Source: Paucilactobacillus oligofermentans DSM 15707 = LMG 22743 (GTDB lineage Bacteria > Bacillota > Bacilli > Lactobacillales > Lactobacillaceae). From it: DNA of 64,000 nucleotides. This document shows, piece after piece, positions 16,265 to 26,316 of the stretch (position 1 is the stretch's first letter; every line of letters begins with the position of its first letter). Below the pieces are notes generated by a model. The model searched no databases. It worked only from the letters and a program-made list of their open reading frames with translations, and was not told the DNA's origin. The position numbers and the translations under genes are program-made. The stretch is from NCBI RefSeq assembly GCF_001434315.1, contig NZ_AZFE01000030.1, positions 62,001-126,000 of the forward strand. Direction: 5' to 3'.

Positions 16265-17206
16265 TTACTCTTTATAAAATTTACGATTATCTAAGCCAAA
16301 AATTCGTTCTGAAAATTGGCCATTTGGTGTATTTTTCAACGTGCCTTGAATCATCATAATTGATGCATCTAATTCATCAAGTCGATGTAAAATTTCTGCC
16401 TCTAACATATGCGGCTCGACTGGCGAACCGTATTCAAACAAGCCGTGATGCGATAAAACCATATGACGAAGTAGGACTACTGCATCACCTTGTGAATCTA
16501 ATTTTAATTCATCACAGGCACTAACAATTTCACCATCAATCAACGAAATATGACCAATTAAATTACCCGTGGTTGTATATTGCGTTGAAACAGGACCAGA
16601 TAATTCGGTTGTTTTCCCAATATCATGCAGAATTGCGCCTGCATATAATAACGGTGCATTAATCCCAGGATATTCACCGACAACTGATTTTGCCAATCGT
16701 AAAATTGACAACGTATGAAATGATAGTCCACCCGCATATGCATGATGATTAGTTTTAGCAGCGGGATAAGTATAAAATGACTCCGCATGTCGTTGTAATA
16801 AATTACGGACAATTCGATTCCAAGTTGGTTCCGTGATATCAAACAAGAATGCTTCAATCTCTTCTTTAATATCTTTTCTTTTTTCTGGTGCATGTGGGAC
16901 AAAGTAGCTTGGATCATTTGGTTCATTATCCGTTGCTAAACGAATACTTTGAATTTTAATTTGTGCCTTTCCTTGATAAAGTTCACGTTTTCCGGTTAAC
17001 TTAACCACTTTACCAGCAACAAATGAAGCAACGTCCGCATCACTTGCATCCCAATACATTCCACTGATTTCACCAGATTCATCTTCAAAAGTAATTGATA
17101 AGAATCGTTTACCATTTTTAGCCACTCTAGCATCAGCATTTTTCAATAAAACAAATAAATCCATTGCTTCATCAACTTTATAATCCATTAACTTTTTAGC
17201 ATCCAT
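16265..17206 (-). CDS. yhaM: 3'-5' exoribonuclease YhaM
   Basis: A 313-residue cytoplasmic enzyme with an N-terminal OB-fold nucleic-acid domain (about 1-110) and a C-terminal HD phosphohydrolase domain. The metal-binding pattern is visible as HHAYAGGLSFHT at about residues 160-170 and HDIGKT near residue 195. YhaM removes nucleotides from RNA 3' ends and can act on DNA. The ATG at 17206 is preferred over the upstream TTG because AGGTGA is well spaced. It is the last gene after yhaO and yhaN, whose stop codon sits in its ribosome binding site, so translation is coupled. Confidence 0.93.
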   Translation of the reverse strand: MDAKKLMDYKVDEAMDLFVLLKNADARVAKNGKRFLSITFEDESGEISGMYWDASDADVASFVAGKVVKLTGKRELYQGKAQIKIQSIRLATDNEPNDPSYFVPHAPEKRKDIKEEIEAFLFDITEPTWNRIVRNLLQRHAESFYTYPAAKTNHHAYAGGLSFHTLSILRLAKSVVGEYPGINAPLLYAGAILHDIGKTTELSGPVSTQYTTTGNLIGHISLIDGEIVSACDELKLDSQGDAVVLLRHMVLSHHGLFEYGSPVEPHMLEAEILHRLDELDASIMMIQGTLKNTPNGQFSERIFGLDNRKFYKE

Positions 17207-17214
17207 CAAATCAC

Positions 17215-19776
17215 CTATTTTTCATCTAGATTAATTACCTGTTCACTATTATACATACGCAAAATCCGATCATCTGCTGTTAAGTAAATCACTTGACTAC
17301 GATCAGATAGTTCTTTTAATAATTCAATTGTACGATTTTTTCGCGAATTATCAAAATTTACGAATCCATCATCAATAATCAGCGGAAAATTAATTTTTTC
17401 ATTCATTACTGTAATAAAGCCAAACCGAAGCGCAACATACAATTGTTCAGCAGTGCCTTGTGAAAGTTCACCAACTTCAAACTCGACATGCTCTTCATCC
17501 ATTACTTTTATCCCATCAGCTAATACAATATCAATGTAACGATCATCTGTTAATAACTTAAAGTATCGTTTAGCTTGAGTAATGATTTGTGGTAATCGAT
17601 CACTGGATGCTGCTTGTAGCGTCTGATTAATCCATAAGCTGGCAAATTGATTATGTAACCACTCTACGACTAACTCATTAATTTCAGTTTCTAAATCCGC
17701 TAATTGCTGCCGTAACTCAGATAATAAGCCATTTTTAGCAATTGATTCAATTGTAAGATTACGACGATTAACGTTCGTTTCAAGCTCATCCCGTTGCACT
17801 TTTATCTCACTAGTTTTCTTACGTAACTGTTCTAATTGCTTTTTAAGTTGCTTAACGTCATCATACGTAGCTAATTTAGTTAATTGCTCACCATTAATCT
17901 GTCCAGCTAAAGCTTTCTTATCTGCATTCATATCAATCTTTGTCAGTTGATCTCGATATTTAACATTGAACTCTTCAATTGAATTAACCCCGACCTGTTC
18001 CAAGAGTTCTTGTTTATCTTCGGCAATTTTTATTAGTCGTTGTTGCTGTTCGTCAATCTGCGCAGTTAATAACTTACGTTTTTCATTATTTTTTTGAGCT
18101 AAGCTAACCGCATGCTGCTGCTCATCATGGTATTCTTCAATTTTATCCAAACTATTGGCTAAATGATCACCATCAATCCAGGTACCTAATTCAGTATTTT
18201 GTGCCATAAAAGTATCGATAATCAATTCGATATCAGCTAACTTTTGGTTGAGGATTTGAACCTGACGTGATTGTTCATCAAATTGGGATGATTCAAACTG
18301 AATTGTTGACCACTGATTAACCGAGTAATCTTGCAGACCGTTTGTTTTTCCAAATTGAGTAATTTCATTATTAACCTGCGCTAATAACCCATCCCCATCA
18401 TTTATTGAAGTATCATTGCTTAAATTAGTTTTACGAGAATCTAAATACCAACCAATTGCACCACCAATTAATAACACCACACCCAAAATTCGCATAATTA
18501 GAGTAGTAAATAAAATTGCAAGCACAATTCCAACTACGGCAACACCAATAAATAAAATTGCTTTAGATTTGGTATCTGCTGCTTGATTTTTTTGCGTTGA
18601 TCTCGTCGTCAAAATGGAATCCTGTTGATCTAATAGTTTGGCTTTGCGCGACAACAAATCATCGAGTACTTGTTTTTGCTCATTAGCCAGTGACTTCGGT
18701 AATCCAAACTCCTGATACTTTGCTTTAATCTTCGCAAGCTCTTGATTAACTAATTGCAGCTCATTGATCATTTCTTGTTGGGAGACAATTGCTTGTTTAA
18801 TTTTAGGAACTTCGCGATTCACATGTTCAAACTCGGCTAAATGTTCAAAGTAAAATTTTTGCTTTTCACTCGTATATTGTTGACCATCAATAACTTTTAA
18901 ATCTGATTCTGATTGTTTAATTGATCGCTGCAATTCATTTTCTTTAGTCACAATCTGATTAATTTTAATCTCATCATCACTATTAAAATCTGTGGTATCA
19001 ACTTGTCCCATCCCCTGTAACTTTTTATAAATTGGCATCAATCGATTCAATTGTTCTAGCTCATTATCTTTAGTCTGCAGGTTTGATAAATCCTTTGTCA
19101 GCTCTTTTTTTTGAATGGAATCCAGGTTATTTGCTTCGACTAAATCATGATACCGGTTATAATCTAATTTTGCTTCGTCAATTCGATCCTGTAATTCTTG
19201 ATGTTCTTGTAACTTAACGTTAATTGGTAATACGCGACCGCTATCTTTATAGATTGCATTGGCTGATTTCTCATAGTTTTTAACTAATTTCATCCATTGT
19301 GCACTACCAACTGTTCCCATTTGTTGTAATGTTGCATCAATTTCATCTGTGGTTAAATCAAAAATTGAATTCAAGTCATTCTGTGAAAAACTTAAAATCG
19401 CACGATATAATTCTTCATTCAATGGTGAAATAATTTGTGCTAGCTGTTCTTCTGTTAAGGATTCACCAGTTTCAGTTGAAAACTCTACTTGACCAGATAC
19501 TTTTTTACCTTTGGTCCGTTTAAGTCGATATTCCTGTCCCTCATGCTCAAATAAAATTACGCCACCATAAGAAGCCGTATCTTTTGGAATATATTGTAAG
19601 TATTTATTCTTACCAGAATGGTTTGCAAAGCCAAATAAAACACTTAAAATAAACTGCGTTAGCGTTGATTTTCCAGCTTCATTGGCCCCGTAAATTACTT
19701 GTAAATTAGGAGAAAGGTTAAAATTAGTTGATTGCCATTTACCAAAACCATCAATTTGGATTTGTGTAATCTTCAT
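17215..19776 (-). CDS. yhaN: SMC-like AAA ATPase YhaN
   Basis: An 853-residue Rad50/SbcC-like ATPase of the YhaN family. Walker A is GANEAGKST near residue 35, and the Walker B/signature region is near the C-terminus (LSQGTAEQLYVALRFG, then PLIIDDGFVNFD). Two long coiled-coil stretches flank a central hydrophobic stretch of two membrane-spanning segments (about 415-460, AILFIGVAVVGIVLAILF), the distinctive YhaN trait that suggests membrane association. Its start overlaps the yhaO stop by one base (TAATG), as in an SbcCD-like pair. The role is probably DNA end processing together with YhaO. Confidence 0.88.
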   Translation of the reverse strand: MKITQIQIDGFGKWQSTNFNLSPNLQVIYGANEAGKSTLTQFILSVLFGFANHSGKNKYLQYIPKDTASYGGVILFEHEGQEYRLKRTKGKKVSGQVEFSTETGESLTEEQLAQIISPLNEELYRAILSFSQNDLNSIFDLTTDEIDATLQQMGTVGSAQWMKLVKNYEKSANAIYKDSGRVLPINVKLQEHQELQDRIDEAKLDYNRYHDLVEANNLDSIQKKELTKDLSNLQTKDNELEQLNRLMPIYKKLQGMGQVDTTDFNSDDEIKINQIVTKENELQRSIKQSESDLKVIDGQQYTSEKQKFYFEHLAEFEHVNREVPKIKQAIVSQQEMINELQLVNQELAKIKAKYQEFGLPKSLANEQKQVLDDLLSRKAKLLDQQDSILTTRSTQKNQAADTKSKAILFIGVAVVGIVLAILFTTLIMRILGVVLLIGGAIGWYLDSRKTNLSNDTSINDGDGLLAQVNNEITQFGKTNGLQDYSVNQWSTIQFESSQFDEQSRQVQILNQKLADIELIIDTFMAQNTELGTWIDGDHLANSLDKIEEYHDEQQHAVSLAQKNNEKRKLLTAQIDEQQQRLIKIAEDKQELLEQVGVNSIEEFNVKYRDQLTKIDMNADKKALAGQINGEQLTKLATYDDVKQLKKQLEQLRKKTSEIKVQRDELETNVNRRNLTIESIAKNGLLSELRQQLADLETEINELVVEWLHNQFASLWINQTLQAASSDRLPQIITQAKRYFKLLTDDRYIDIVLADGIKVMDEEHVEFEVGELSQGTAEQLYVALRFGFITVMNEKINFPLIIDDGFVNFDNSRKNRTIELLKELSDRSQVIYLTADDRILRMYNSEQVINLDEK

Positions 19777-20978
19777 TACTTTTCTCCTCTCGCATTAAAT
19801 TCAAGTAAAACCTGTTGCTTTAAATCATCAAGTGCATCGTAATTATTAAATTCATCATCAATAAATTGCGTTTTAAATAACTTTTCAGCTACTTGATCTA
19901 AAGTAGTTTTAGTAAATACCTGTTGCGCGGCTGCTTGCCAATATTCTTGATCTAAGCTCATTAATGTTGGTAATTGATTGGTAGTTTCAATTTTAATTTT
20001 AACTGGCCATACCGTGGTTAGTTTGGTACTAACAATACTTCGTTGTAATTGACCTAATAGTAATCCTGATTCTACGTTATCATCAAGATTAGAAGCGATT
20101 GTGTCACCTTTTAAGATAATCTGAACTAACTGAGTACGCGTACTTAACTGTGCCTCTAATTTTTTAAGTAGTAACAACTGTAACTCTGCTGCCGTATTTG
20201 TTGAATCTAATTCAATACTCAATGATGTCCAAACAATTGGAGCAATTGCAACAAATTCCGGCACCAAATGACCATTTTTTAATTCAACTTGATAATATCC
20301 TTTTTCACCGGGTTCATTTTTGTGCCGTCCCTGCGTGTTACCACTATAAATAATCCATGGGTTTTCACTAAGAACTTCTCGTTTGTGAATATGTCCAAGT
20401 GCCCAATAGTCATAACCTTTAGCTGTTAATTCTGCCAATTTAAATGGTGCGTAATTAGCATGATTTTCTTTAGATCCCGATACCATGCCATGTAGCATTC
20501 CAATTTGAAGATCAACTTGTGCTTTACTTGGATATTCATTTGTTCGGTCATCTGTAATCCATCTAGAATCATAACTAAAACCAGAAATTGCAACACTGGT
20601 CCCATCACTAGTTGTTAATTGTTTAGTCTCAACTTGATTACCAAATACATAAACATTATCGGGTAGTAATGAGTTAGCATCGTTAACTTGCTGATAATCA
20701 TGGTTTCCATAACTCAAATAAACCTTAATATCATGTACTTTTAATTTTTCACATTGCTGGATAAAAAAGTTTTCGGCCTGAATACTATGTTCATCACGAT
20801 CATAGATATCACCCGCAATCACAATAAAGTCAACTTGTGATTCGATCGCATTAGTTACTAATCGTTCAAACGCAACAAAGGTTGATTGCATAATCTGAGT
20901 TTGTAAATCTGTTGGGGTATTTCGTAATCCTAAAAAAGGACTATCTAAATGTAAATCTGCAGTATGAATAAATTTCAT
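19776..20978 (-). CDS. yhaO: SbcD-like metallophosphoesterase YhaO
   Basis: A 400-residue calcineurin-like phosphoesterase. Metal-binding motifs are seen in order: HTADLHLDSPF at residues 4-14, AGDIYDRDEHS, SYGNHDY and WALGHIHKRE. It is the partner of YhaN in a Mre11/Rad50-like arrangement separate from the sbcD-sbcC pair encoded later in the window. The start at 20978 is chosen because AGGAG lies 7 nt upstream and family alignment begins MKFIHTADLHLD. The ribosome binding site overlaps the 3' side of the terminator of the upstream gene. Confidence 0.9.
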   Translation of the reverse strand: MKFIHTADLHLDSPFLGLRNTPTDLQTQIMQSTFVAFERLVTNAIESQVDFIVIAGDIYDRDEHSIQAENFFIQQCEKLKVHDIKVYLSYGNHDYQQVNDANSLLPDNVYVFGNQVETKQLTTSDGTSVAISGFSYDSRWITDDRTNEYPSKAQVDLQIGMLHGMVSGSKENHANYAPFKLAELTAKGYDYWALGHIHKREVLSENPWIIYSGNTQGRHKNEPGEKGYYQVELKNGHLVPEFVAIAPIVWTSLSIELDSTNTAAELQLLLLKKLEAQLSTRTQLVQIILKGDTIASNLDDNVESGLLLGQLQRSIVSTKLTTVWPVKIKIETTNQLPTLMSLDQEYWQAAAQQVFTKTTLDQVAEKLFKTQFIDDEFNNYDALDDLKQQVLLEFNARGEK

Positions 20979-20995
20979 TTCATTACTCCTATCAA

Positions 20996-21034
20996 AAAAG
21001 GACATAACAAACCGTAGTCCGTTGCTGTCCTTTT
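20996..21034 (-). terminator. terminator of yheA overlapping the yhaO ribosome binding site region
   Basis: AAAAGGACA at 20996-21004 pairs with TGTCCTTTT at 21026-21034. Read on the minus strand it ends in TTTTTT just before the yhaO Shine-Dalgarno. It may terminate yheA or act as an attenuator for yhaO. Confidence 0.75.
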
Positions 21035-21062
21035 AGTGATTATATTACCTAATTAATTAGGT

Positions 21063-21407
21063 TTATCCTTGATATAATTCTTGGATTGGTTTTGTGATTA
21101 CTTGGTTAATTTGGCTAAGCATTTGATCAACTGCTTGTTCTTTTTCCATCAAGTTCTTAACAACTTCGATTTCGCCAACCTTACCAGCTAAATCTTGTGC
21201 TGCTTTGATTTCATCTTCAGTAGGTTGTTGACCTTGCATTTGTTTTTGTTGAAGTGTCATCTGCATATTTTGAAAATCTTGGAACATACTAAATGCATTA
21301 GCATCGGCCTTCATTGCTGCATGAGCTTCTTTCAATGCAGCAAATTCCTGTGTATTGCTTAAATCGCGTTCCATTTGGTTAGCTGTGTCATAGATGTTGA
21401 CTACCAT
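21063..21407 (-). CDS. yheA: YlbF/YheA family protein
   Basis: A 114-residue, fully helical protein of the YlbF/YmcA/YheA family, with the pattern EFAALKEAHAAMKADANAFSMFQDFQNMQ. Relatives YlbF and YmcA form a complex that works with RNase Y in B. subtilis; the role of YheA itself is less clear. TAGGAGG precedes the ATG. It sits between the penicillin-binding protein gene and yhaO, the normal position in lactobacilli. Confidence 0.88.
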   Translation of the reverse strand: MVVNIYDTANQMERDLSNTQEFAALKEAHAAMKADANAFSMFQDFQNMQMTLQQKQMQGQQPTEDEIKAAQDLAGKVGEIEVVKNLMEKEQAVDQMLSQINQVITKPIQELYQG

Positions 21408-21473
21408 AATAGTCCTCCTAAATTTTCGATATGTTCATTATACATGAACGTTCAAACGACTTCAATTTGAAAT

Positions 21474-23612
21474 CTACTGACCGACAATTGATTTGGCTTT
21501 ACTCCAAAGATTACTTGCCGTTCCAGAAATTGAATCTGCACCTTGACTGATTTTATCACCAACCGATGACGTACTATTTTGAATTTCATCCCAAATGTTT
21601 GAAGATGAACTATTATCATTATTAGCTAGCGTCGATGCACTCTTAGTACTGAATTCAGTCTCTTTGGTATTTGGTAAAATTTGTTCCATTTCCGTCTTAA
21701 ATAAAGTGTTGGTATTAACGTAACTTGAATCTGGTAAAACATGCGATTCATCGGTGGTGTCATAGCCTTCCCATGTAGCAACCACAACATCCGGCGTATA
21801 ACCAACAATCCACTTATCACGTTCAGAATCCTCACCATTAACAACATCGGCACTGGTACTCCCAGTCTTACCGGCGACCGTATAACCAGCCGGTTTAGCT
21901 GTTTTTCCAGTTCCATCACTAAAGACACCAATTAACATACTAGTCATTTCTTTAGCCACTTTTTTAGAAATAATTTGTTTCTTTTTAGCATTTTCATTAG
22001 TCACAATCGTTTTACCAGAGGCATCAACAATCTTGGTAATATAATGCGCTGACGCCAGCTTACCATCATTGGCAAAAGCAGTATATGCTGTGGCTAATTG
22101 CTGTGGTGATACCCCAGTCGATAATCCACCCAGCGCTAAAGCCAAGTTCTTATCTTTACTAGTTACTGGTAACCCAAACTTTTTAACCGATTCATATCCA
22201 CGATTAATGCCAATTTTATTAAGTAACCAAACAGCCGGTGCATTTAAAGATTGTGCCACTGCTTTATACATTGCCACCGAACCACTGTACGTATCATCAT
22301 AATTTTTAGGTGTGTAATTATCCGTTCCGTAAGATTTCTTCTTATCAGTTAGCATTGAATCATAATAATAACCATGTTCCAAAGCTGGTGCGTAAACAGC
22401 AATCGGTTTAATTGCTGATCCTGGTTGTCGTTTCATTTGCGTTGCCCGGTTAAATCCCCGGAAAACATGGTCTCCTCGACCACCAACAACGGCTAAAACA
22501 CCACCTGTATTAGGATTAATTGCGATAGATGATGCTTGAACTATCGTTCCATCAGCAGAATCTGCTGGGAAATTATCGTCATCATCAAACGTATTTTGCA
22601 TATCCTTTTGTTGATTTTGATCAAGCGTTGTATATATTTTATAGCCCTTATTCATAATATCTTCTTCAGAGATATTATAAGTATTGACCGCTTCATCAAT
22701 TACCGCATCAAAATAGTAAGGATACTTATAGCTATCTGAAGATTGGTAGCCATTAATAATCGTGAGCGCGGTTTTTTTAGCACTATTAGCTTCTGATTGA
22801 GTTAATTTATTATTTTCGACCATCAATTGTAAGACAACATTTCGTCGTTTCTTCGATGCCTCCGGATGGGCAACTGGATCATATCCACTAGGTGACGTTA
22901 ACATTCCTGCCAACACGGCTGCTTCTGAATTAGTTAATTCACTGGCATCCTTGCTAAAATAACGTTTTGATGCATCTTGAACACCCCAAATACCATTTCC
23001 AAAGTAAGCATTATTTAAGTACATCGTTAAAATATCACTCTTTGAATACACATTTTCAACTTCAATTGATAAGAAAATCTCTTTCGCTTTCCGCGTAAAT
23101 GTTTGTTCCTGAGTTAAGTAAGCATTTTTAACTAATTGTTGGGTTAACGTACTCCCACCACCAGAAATATAGTTATTTCCAAGTACCTTATTTTTAGCAT
23201 ACAGTAACGCCGCACGCGCAATTCCCTTAATTGAAAATCCATGTTCATGATAGAAATTTCGATCTTCAGTTGATAGCACTGCATTTTGAATGGTTGGCGA
23301 TATTTTACTTAAGGATACATACGTTCCTTTTTGCGAATATAAACTTCCTGCTGAATCGCCATCCTTGTCATATACCATTGTATTTTGTGACAAGGTTGCT
23401 TTTAAATTACTAACATTTGCAGTTTTAGCAACAAACGTTAAATAAACACTAATGACTAAAAACAAAGTAAGTAAAATTGCAATAATCCAACGGGTAATTT
23501 GATATTTTTTCCAAAAGGCTTTTTGTTTTAATCTAAATTTACGCCAATACGGCAAAAACCATTCTTTAAAATCTTCAAACCAGCGTTTAAATTTTGATTG
23601 CTGATCGTTCAT
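21474..23612 (-). CDS. class A penicillin-binding protein (PBP1A/2A type)
   Basis: A 712-residue bifunctional peptidoglycan synthase. A cytoplasmic basic tail (1-40) leads to one membrane span (about 42-62). The GT51 glycosyltransferase domain follows, with its catalytic Glu in STEDRNFYHEHG and the GGSTLTQQL motif. The transpeptidase domain has SxxK in GSAIKP, SLN in AQSLNAPA, and KTG in AGKTGST. The C-terminus is a Ser/Asn-rich tail. Length and motifs are complete, so both activities are expected at the outer membrane face. A GGAG site precedes the ATG. It is named pbp2A in L. plantarum; I leave the symbol open. Confidence 0.93.
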   Translation of the reverse strand: MNDQQSKFKRWFEDFKEWFLPYWRKFRLKQKAFWKKYQITRWIIAILLTLFLVISVYLTFVAKTANVSNLKATLSQNTMVYDKDGDSAGSLYSQKGTYVSLSKISPTIQNAVLSTEDRNFYHEHGFSIKGIARAALLYAKNKVLGNNYISGGGSTLTQQLVKNAYLTQEQTFTRKAKEIFLSIEVENVYSKSDILTMYLNNAYFGNGIWGVQDASKRYFSKDASELTNSEAAVLAGMLTSPSGYDPVAHPEASKKRRNVVLQLMVENNKLTQSEANSAKKTALTIINGYQSSDSYKYPYYFDAVIDEAVNTYNISEEDIMNKGYKIYTTLDQNQQKDMQNTFDDDDNFPADSADGTIVQASSIAINPNTGGVLAVVGGRGDHVFRGFNRATQMKRQPGSAIKPIAVYAPALEHGYYYDSMLTDKKKSYGTDNYTPKNYDDTYSGSVAMYKAVAQSLNAPAVWLLNKIGINRGYESVKKFGLPVTSKDKNLALALGGLSTGVSPQQLATAYTAFANDGKLASAHYITKIVDASGKTIVTNENAKKKQIISKKVAKEMTSMLIGVFSDGTGKTAKPAGYTVAGKTGSTSADVVNGEDSERDKWIVGYTPDVVVATWEGYDTTDESHVLPDSSYVNTNTLFKTEMEQILPNTKETEFSTKSASTLANNDNSSSSNIWDEIQNSTSSVGDKISQGADSISGTASNLWSKAKSIVGQ

Positions 23613-23792
23613 TTAGTATCTCCAGTTCCAATTATTATCGAGTTTAATTTTATCACATTTTCCATTAATGCAAGATTTTTATATAAATCTTACGTGAAAT
23701 TAAAAAAAGATTTCAAATTTAATAAACTTATCAGGCTAATAACGCCCCAATCATTTATCAATTTTAAAAATCTTTATTCTAAGCAACGGTAT

Positions 23793-24263
23793 TTAATCGA
23801 CGTAAATATTCTCGTTAATATGTTCTTTAATTTTTTGATTAAACTTTTTAGCAACCACTTGGTTAGGACTAATGATGAAAATTGTGTCGTGACCGGCTAA
23901 CGTTCCAGCTACTTCAGGCAAACTCAAATCATCAATGATGGCTGCCAACATATTACCATCACTTGGTAGTGTCCGCACGATGTTCATAAATTCAACCTGA
24001 GTCACATTAGTTACAACATCATTAATCGTTGTATACAACCGATTTTGTTCGGTCCGATTACCAACTTTAAAAATTGTATAACGTAATTCACCAGTTCCAT
24101 CGGCACTTTTAACAATTTGCATTTCACGGATATCGCGTGAAATCGTTGCTTGCGTAGCTGAAATTCCAGCATCAGTAAGCTTATTTAGCAAATCATCTTG
24201 CGTTGAAATCGAGTATTGGCTAATTATTTGTTCAATTTTAGCTTGTCGTAACGACTTTTTCAT
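23793..24263 (-). CDS. argR: arginine repressor ArgR
   Basis: A 156-residue ArgR/AhrC-family regulator. The N-terminal winged helix (residues 1-70: ISTQDDLLNKL, then ATQATISRDIREM) binds ARG boxes. The C-terminal domain carries the arginine-binding and hexamerisation region with GTLAGHDTIFII. Lactobacilli often have two argR paralogs; only this one is in the window, directly downstream of argS but behind a terminator. AGGAGG precedes the ATG. It probably adjusts arginine metabolism genes elsewhere. Confidence 0.94.
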   Translation of the reverse strand: MKKSLRQAKIEQIISQYSISTQDDLLNKLTDAGISATQATISRDIREMQIVKSADGTGELRYTIFKVGNRTEQNRLYTTINDVVTNVTQVEFMNIVRTLPSDGNMLAAIIDDLSLPEVAGTLAGHDTIFIISPNQVVAKKFNQKIKEHINENIYVD

Positions 24264-24314
24264 TATGCTTGTTCCTCCTGATTAAAACGGATATTATCTT
24301 TCATTATAACAAAA

Positions 24315-24344
24315 AGCACGAAAACATAAATCATTTTCGTGGCT
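24315..24344 (-). terminator. terminator of argS
   Basis: AGCACGAAAA at 24315-24324 pairs with TTTTCGTGGCT at 24334-24344. The minus strand ends in CTTTTTG, so it stops argS transcripts before argR. Confidence 0.8.
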
Positions 24345-24361
24345 TCCTGAATATTTATTAA

Positions 24362-26050
24362 TTACATTTCATCTGGTGCTTGAACACCCAATAATGTAAG
24401 ACCTGATTCTAAAACATCACTAACGGCTTTAACCAATGCAAGTCGAGCTAGTTTCTCATCATCTTCAACCAATATTTTTGAATGTGCATAATACTGATTA
24501 AAGTCTTTAGCTAGTTGCAATGTGTATTTGGCAATTACTGATGGTTCATATTCTTTCGCAGCCTTTTGGATAATATCGCCATAATTACCAAGCGCTTTAA
24601 TTACTTCCCAAGCATTTGGATCAGTGATTTTCTTAGTGGCATCACTTAGATCAGGATTTCCTGCCTTACGTAGGATACTCAATGAACGAGCACGAGCATA
24701 TTGAACATATGGTCCAGTTTCACCTTCAAAGCGAACGACTTCTTCTAAATCAAAATCAAAGCTGTTTAAGCGTTCATTTTTCAAATCATGAAATACCACC
24801 GCCCCAACACCGACTTGTTCAGCTACTTTATCGGCATTAGCTAATGTGGGATTCTTTGCAGCAATTTGTTTCTTAGCTAAATCAATTGCATCATTTAAAA
24901 CTACTTCTAATAAAATAATGTGACCTTTACGTGTTGATAACTTACGACCACCTTGAGTAATTAAGCCAAACGGAATGTGGTGAATACTATCTGACCAATC
25001 ATAATCCATCTCTTTTAGAACTGCTTTTAATTGCTTAAAGTGGTTTTGTTGTTCATTACCAACCACATATAGTGATTGAACAAAATCATACGTGCGCTTA
25101 CGGTAAATTGCAGCAGCTAAATCACGCGTGATGTACAAGGTTGCACCATCACTTTTCTTAATTAAGGCAGGATTAAGGTTGTACTTTTCAAGGTCAACAA
25201 TTTCGGCCCCTTTACTTTCTTGTAAGAGATGCTTAGATTCAAGTAATTCAACAACTTCATCCATCTTGTCATTATAGAAAGCTTCACCATTAAATGAATC
25301 AAAGTGAACATCTAATAAATCATAAATTTTCATGAATAGTTGAAGTGATTCTTCACGGAACCATTCCCATAAATGCAATGCTTCGGGATCGCCATCTTCA
25401 AGCTTTTTGAACCAAGCACGCGCATCTTCATCTAATTCAGGATTAGTTTCGGCTTCTTGATGGAAACGAACATAATATTTTTGAAGCGTGTTGATTGGAT
25501 CTGCGGTCACTTCTTCTTCGCTACCCCACATCTTATAAGCCGTCATTAACTTACCAAATTGAGTACCCCAGTCACCAAGATGGTTAATCTTAATTGGATT
25601 ATAATTTACTTTTTTCAAGATGTTAGCTAATGCATTACCAATCACCGTTGAACGTAAATGTCCCATTGACATTGGTTTCGCAATGTTAGGTGATGACATA
25701 TCAATTGATACATTACCACCGTCACCAAGATTTGATGAACCATAGTTAGCCGGATCAGAAAGAATTTCATCTAAAATACCAGCCCCAACGGTTACTTTAT
25801 CTAAGAAAAAGTTTAAGTATGGTCCGACAACTTCGATTTTTTCAAAGCCCTTTTGATCAATTTTAGGTAATAAATCTTGTGCAATTTGTTGTGGTGCTTG
25901 ATGTAATTGTTTGGCCAAGAAAAATACTGGAAAGGCATAATCCCCTTTGGTTGTATCTTTTGGTCGTTCAATTTTGGCTTCGATATCAATTACTTCAATA
26001 TCTGGTAAAACTTTAGCTAAGGCTTCAACTACTTGTGTTTTTGTATCCAT
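24362..26050 (-). CDS. argS: arginyl-tRNA synthetase
   Basis: A 562-residue class I synthetase that charges tRNA-Arg. The HIGH-equivalent is GHLRST in [19 protein letters not shown], and the KMSK-equivalent region is RKLSTRKGH. The N-terminal additional domain (about 1-110) and the C-terminal DALR anticodon-binding domain ([15 protein letters not shown] onward) are present. The ATG at 26050 follows AGGAAAGG; the longer frame runs into the leader. It is preceded by a T-box leader, so expression rises when uncharged tRNA-Arg accumulates. Confidence 0.96.
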   Translation of the reverse strand: MDTKTQVVEALAKVLPDIEVIDIEAKIERPKDTTKGDYAFPVFFLAKQLHQAPQQIAQDLLPKIDQKGFEKIEVVGPYLNFFLDKVTVGAGILDEILSDPANYGSSNLGDGGNVSIDMSSPNIAKPMSMGHLRSTVIGNALANILKKVNYNPIKINHLGDWGTQFGKLMTAYKMWGSEEEVTADPINTLQKYYVRFHQEAETNPELDEDARAWFKKLEDGDPEALHLWEWFREESLQLFMKIYDLLDVHFDSFNGEAFYNDKMDEVVELLESKHLLQESKGAEIVDLEKYNLNPALIKKSDGATLYITRDLAAAIYRKRTYDFVQSLYVVGNEQQNHFKQLKAVLKEMDYDWSDSIHHIPFGLITQGGRKLSTRKGHIILLEVVLNDAIDLAKKQIAAKNPTLANADKVAEQVGVGAVVFHDLKNERLNSFDFDLEEVVRFEGETGPYVQYARARSLSILRKAGNPDLSDATKKITDPNAWEVIKALGNYGDIIQKAAKEYEPSVIAKYTLQLAKDFNQYYAHSKILVEDDEKLARLALVKAVSDVLESGLTLLGVQAPDEM

Positions 26051-26070
26051 CTTTTTTCCTTTCCTGCAAA

Positions 26071-26275
26071 TAAAAAACGCCCCTAATAAGACTATTAGCC
26101 TTATCAGAGACGAGATTACCCGCGGTACCACTCTATTTGAAATTAATCCACTTTAGATATTTGACTGTTCTCTAGAAAACACGCCTTCATTAAGGTTCAT
26201 ACTTACCTTGCACTATCGTAAGCTCGCTTGATTGAATTACTTAATTACTACTTCTTCATAATTGAGATTTAACAT
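26071..26275 (-). promoter_or_regulatory. T-box riboswitch leader of argS (arginine)
   Basis: The canonical T-box AGAGTGGTACCGCGGGT is at 26118-26134 on the minus strand. A terminator with stem CTGATAAG/CTTATTAG and a T-run follows at 26071-26107. In stem I, the segment GAAGGCGTG would form the specifier loop, with CGU (26181-26183) as an arginine codon opposite AGTAGT. The promoter is TTGGTA at 26304-26309, 17 nt, and TATAAT at 26281-26286. The stem I folding was done by eye. Confidence 0.9.
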
Positions 26276-26316
26276 CCATTATTATAACAAATCTGATTAA
26301 AAATACCAATACTTAT

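Noticed and set aside
23598-23900. Plus-strand open frame of 100 codons between the penicillin-binding protein and argR genes
   Set aside because: It starts inside the penicillin-binding protein start, runs antisense into argR, and lacks a ribosome binding site.
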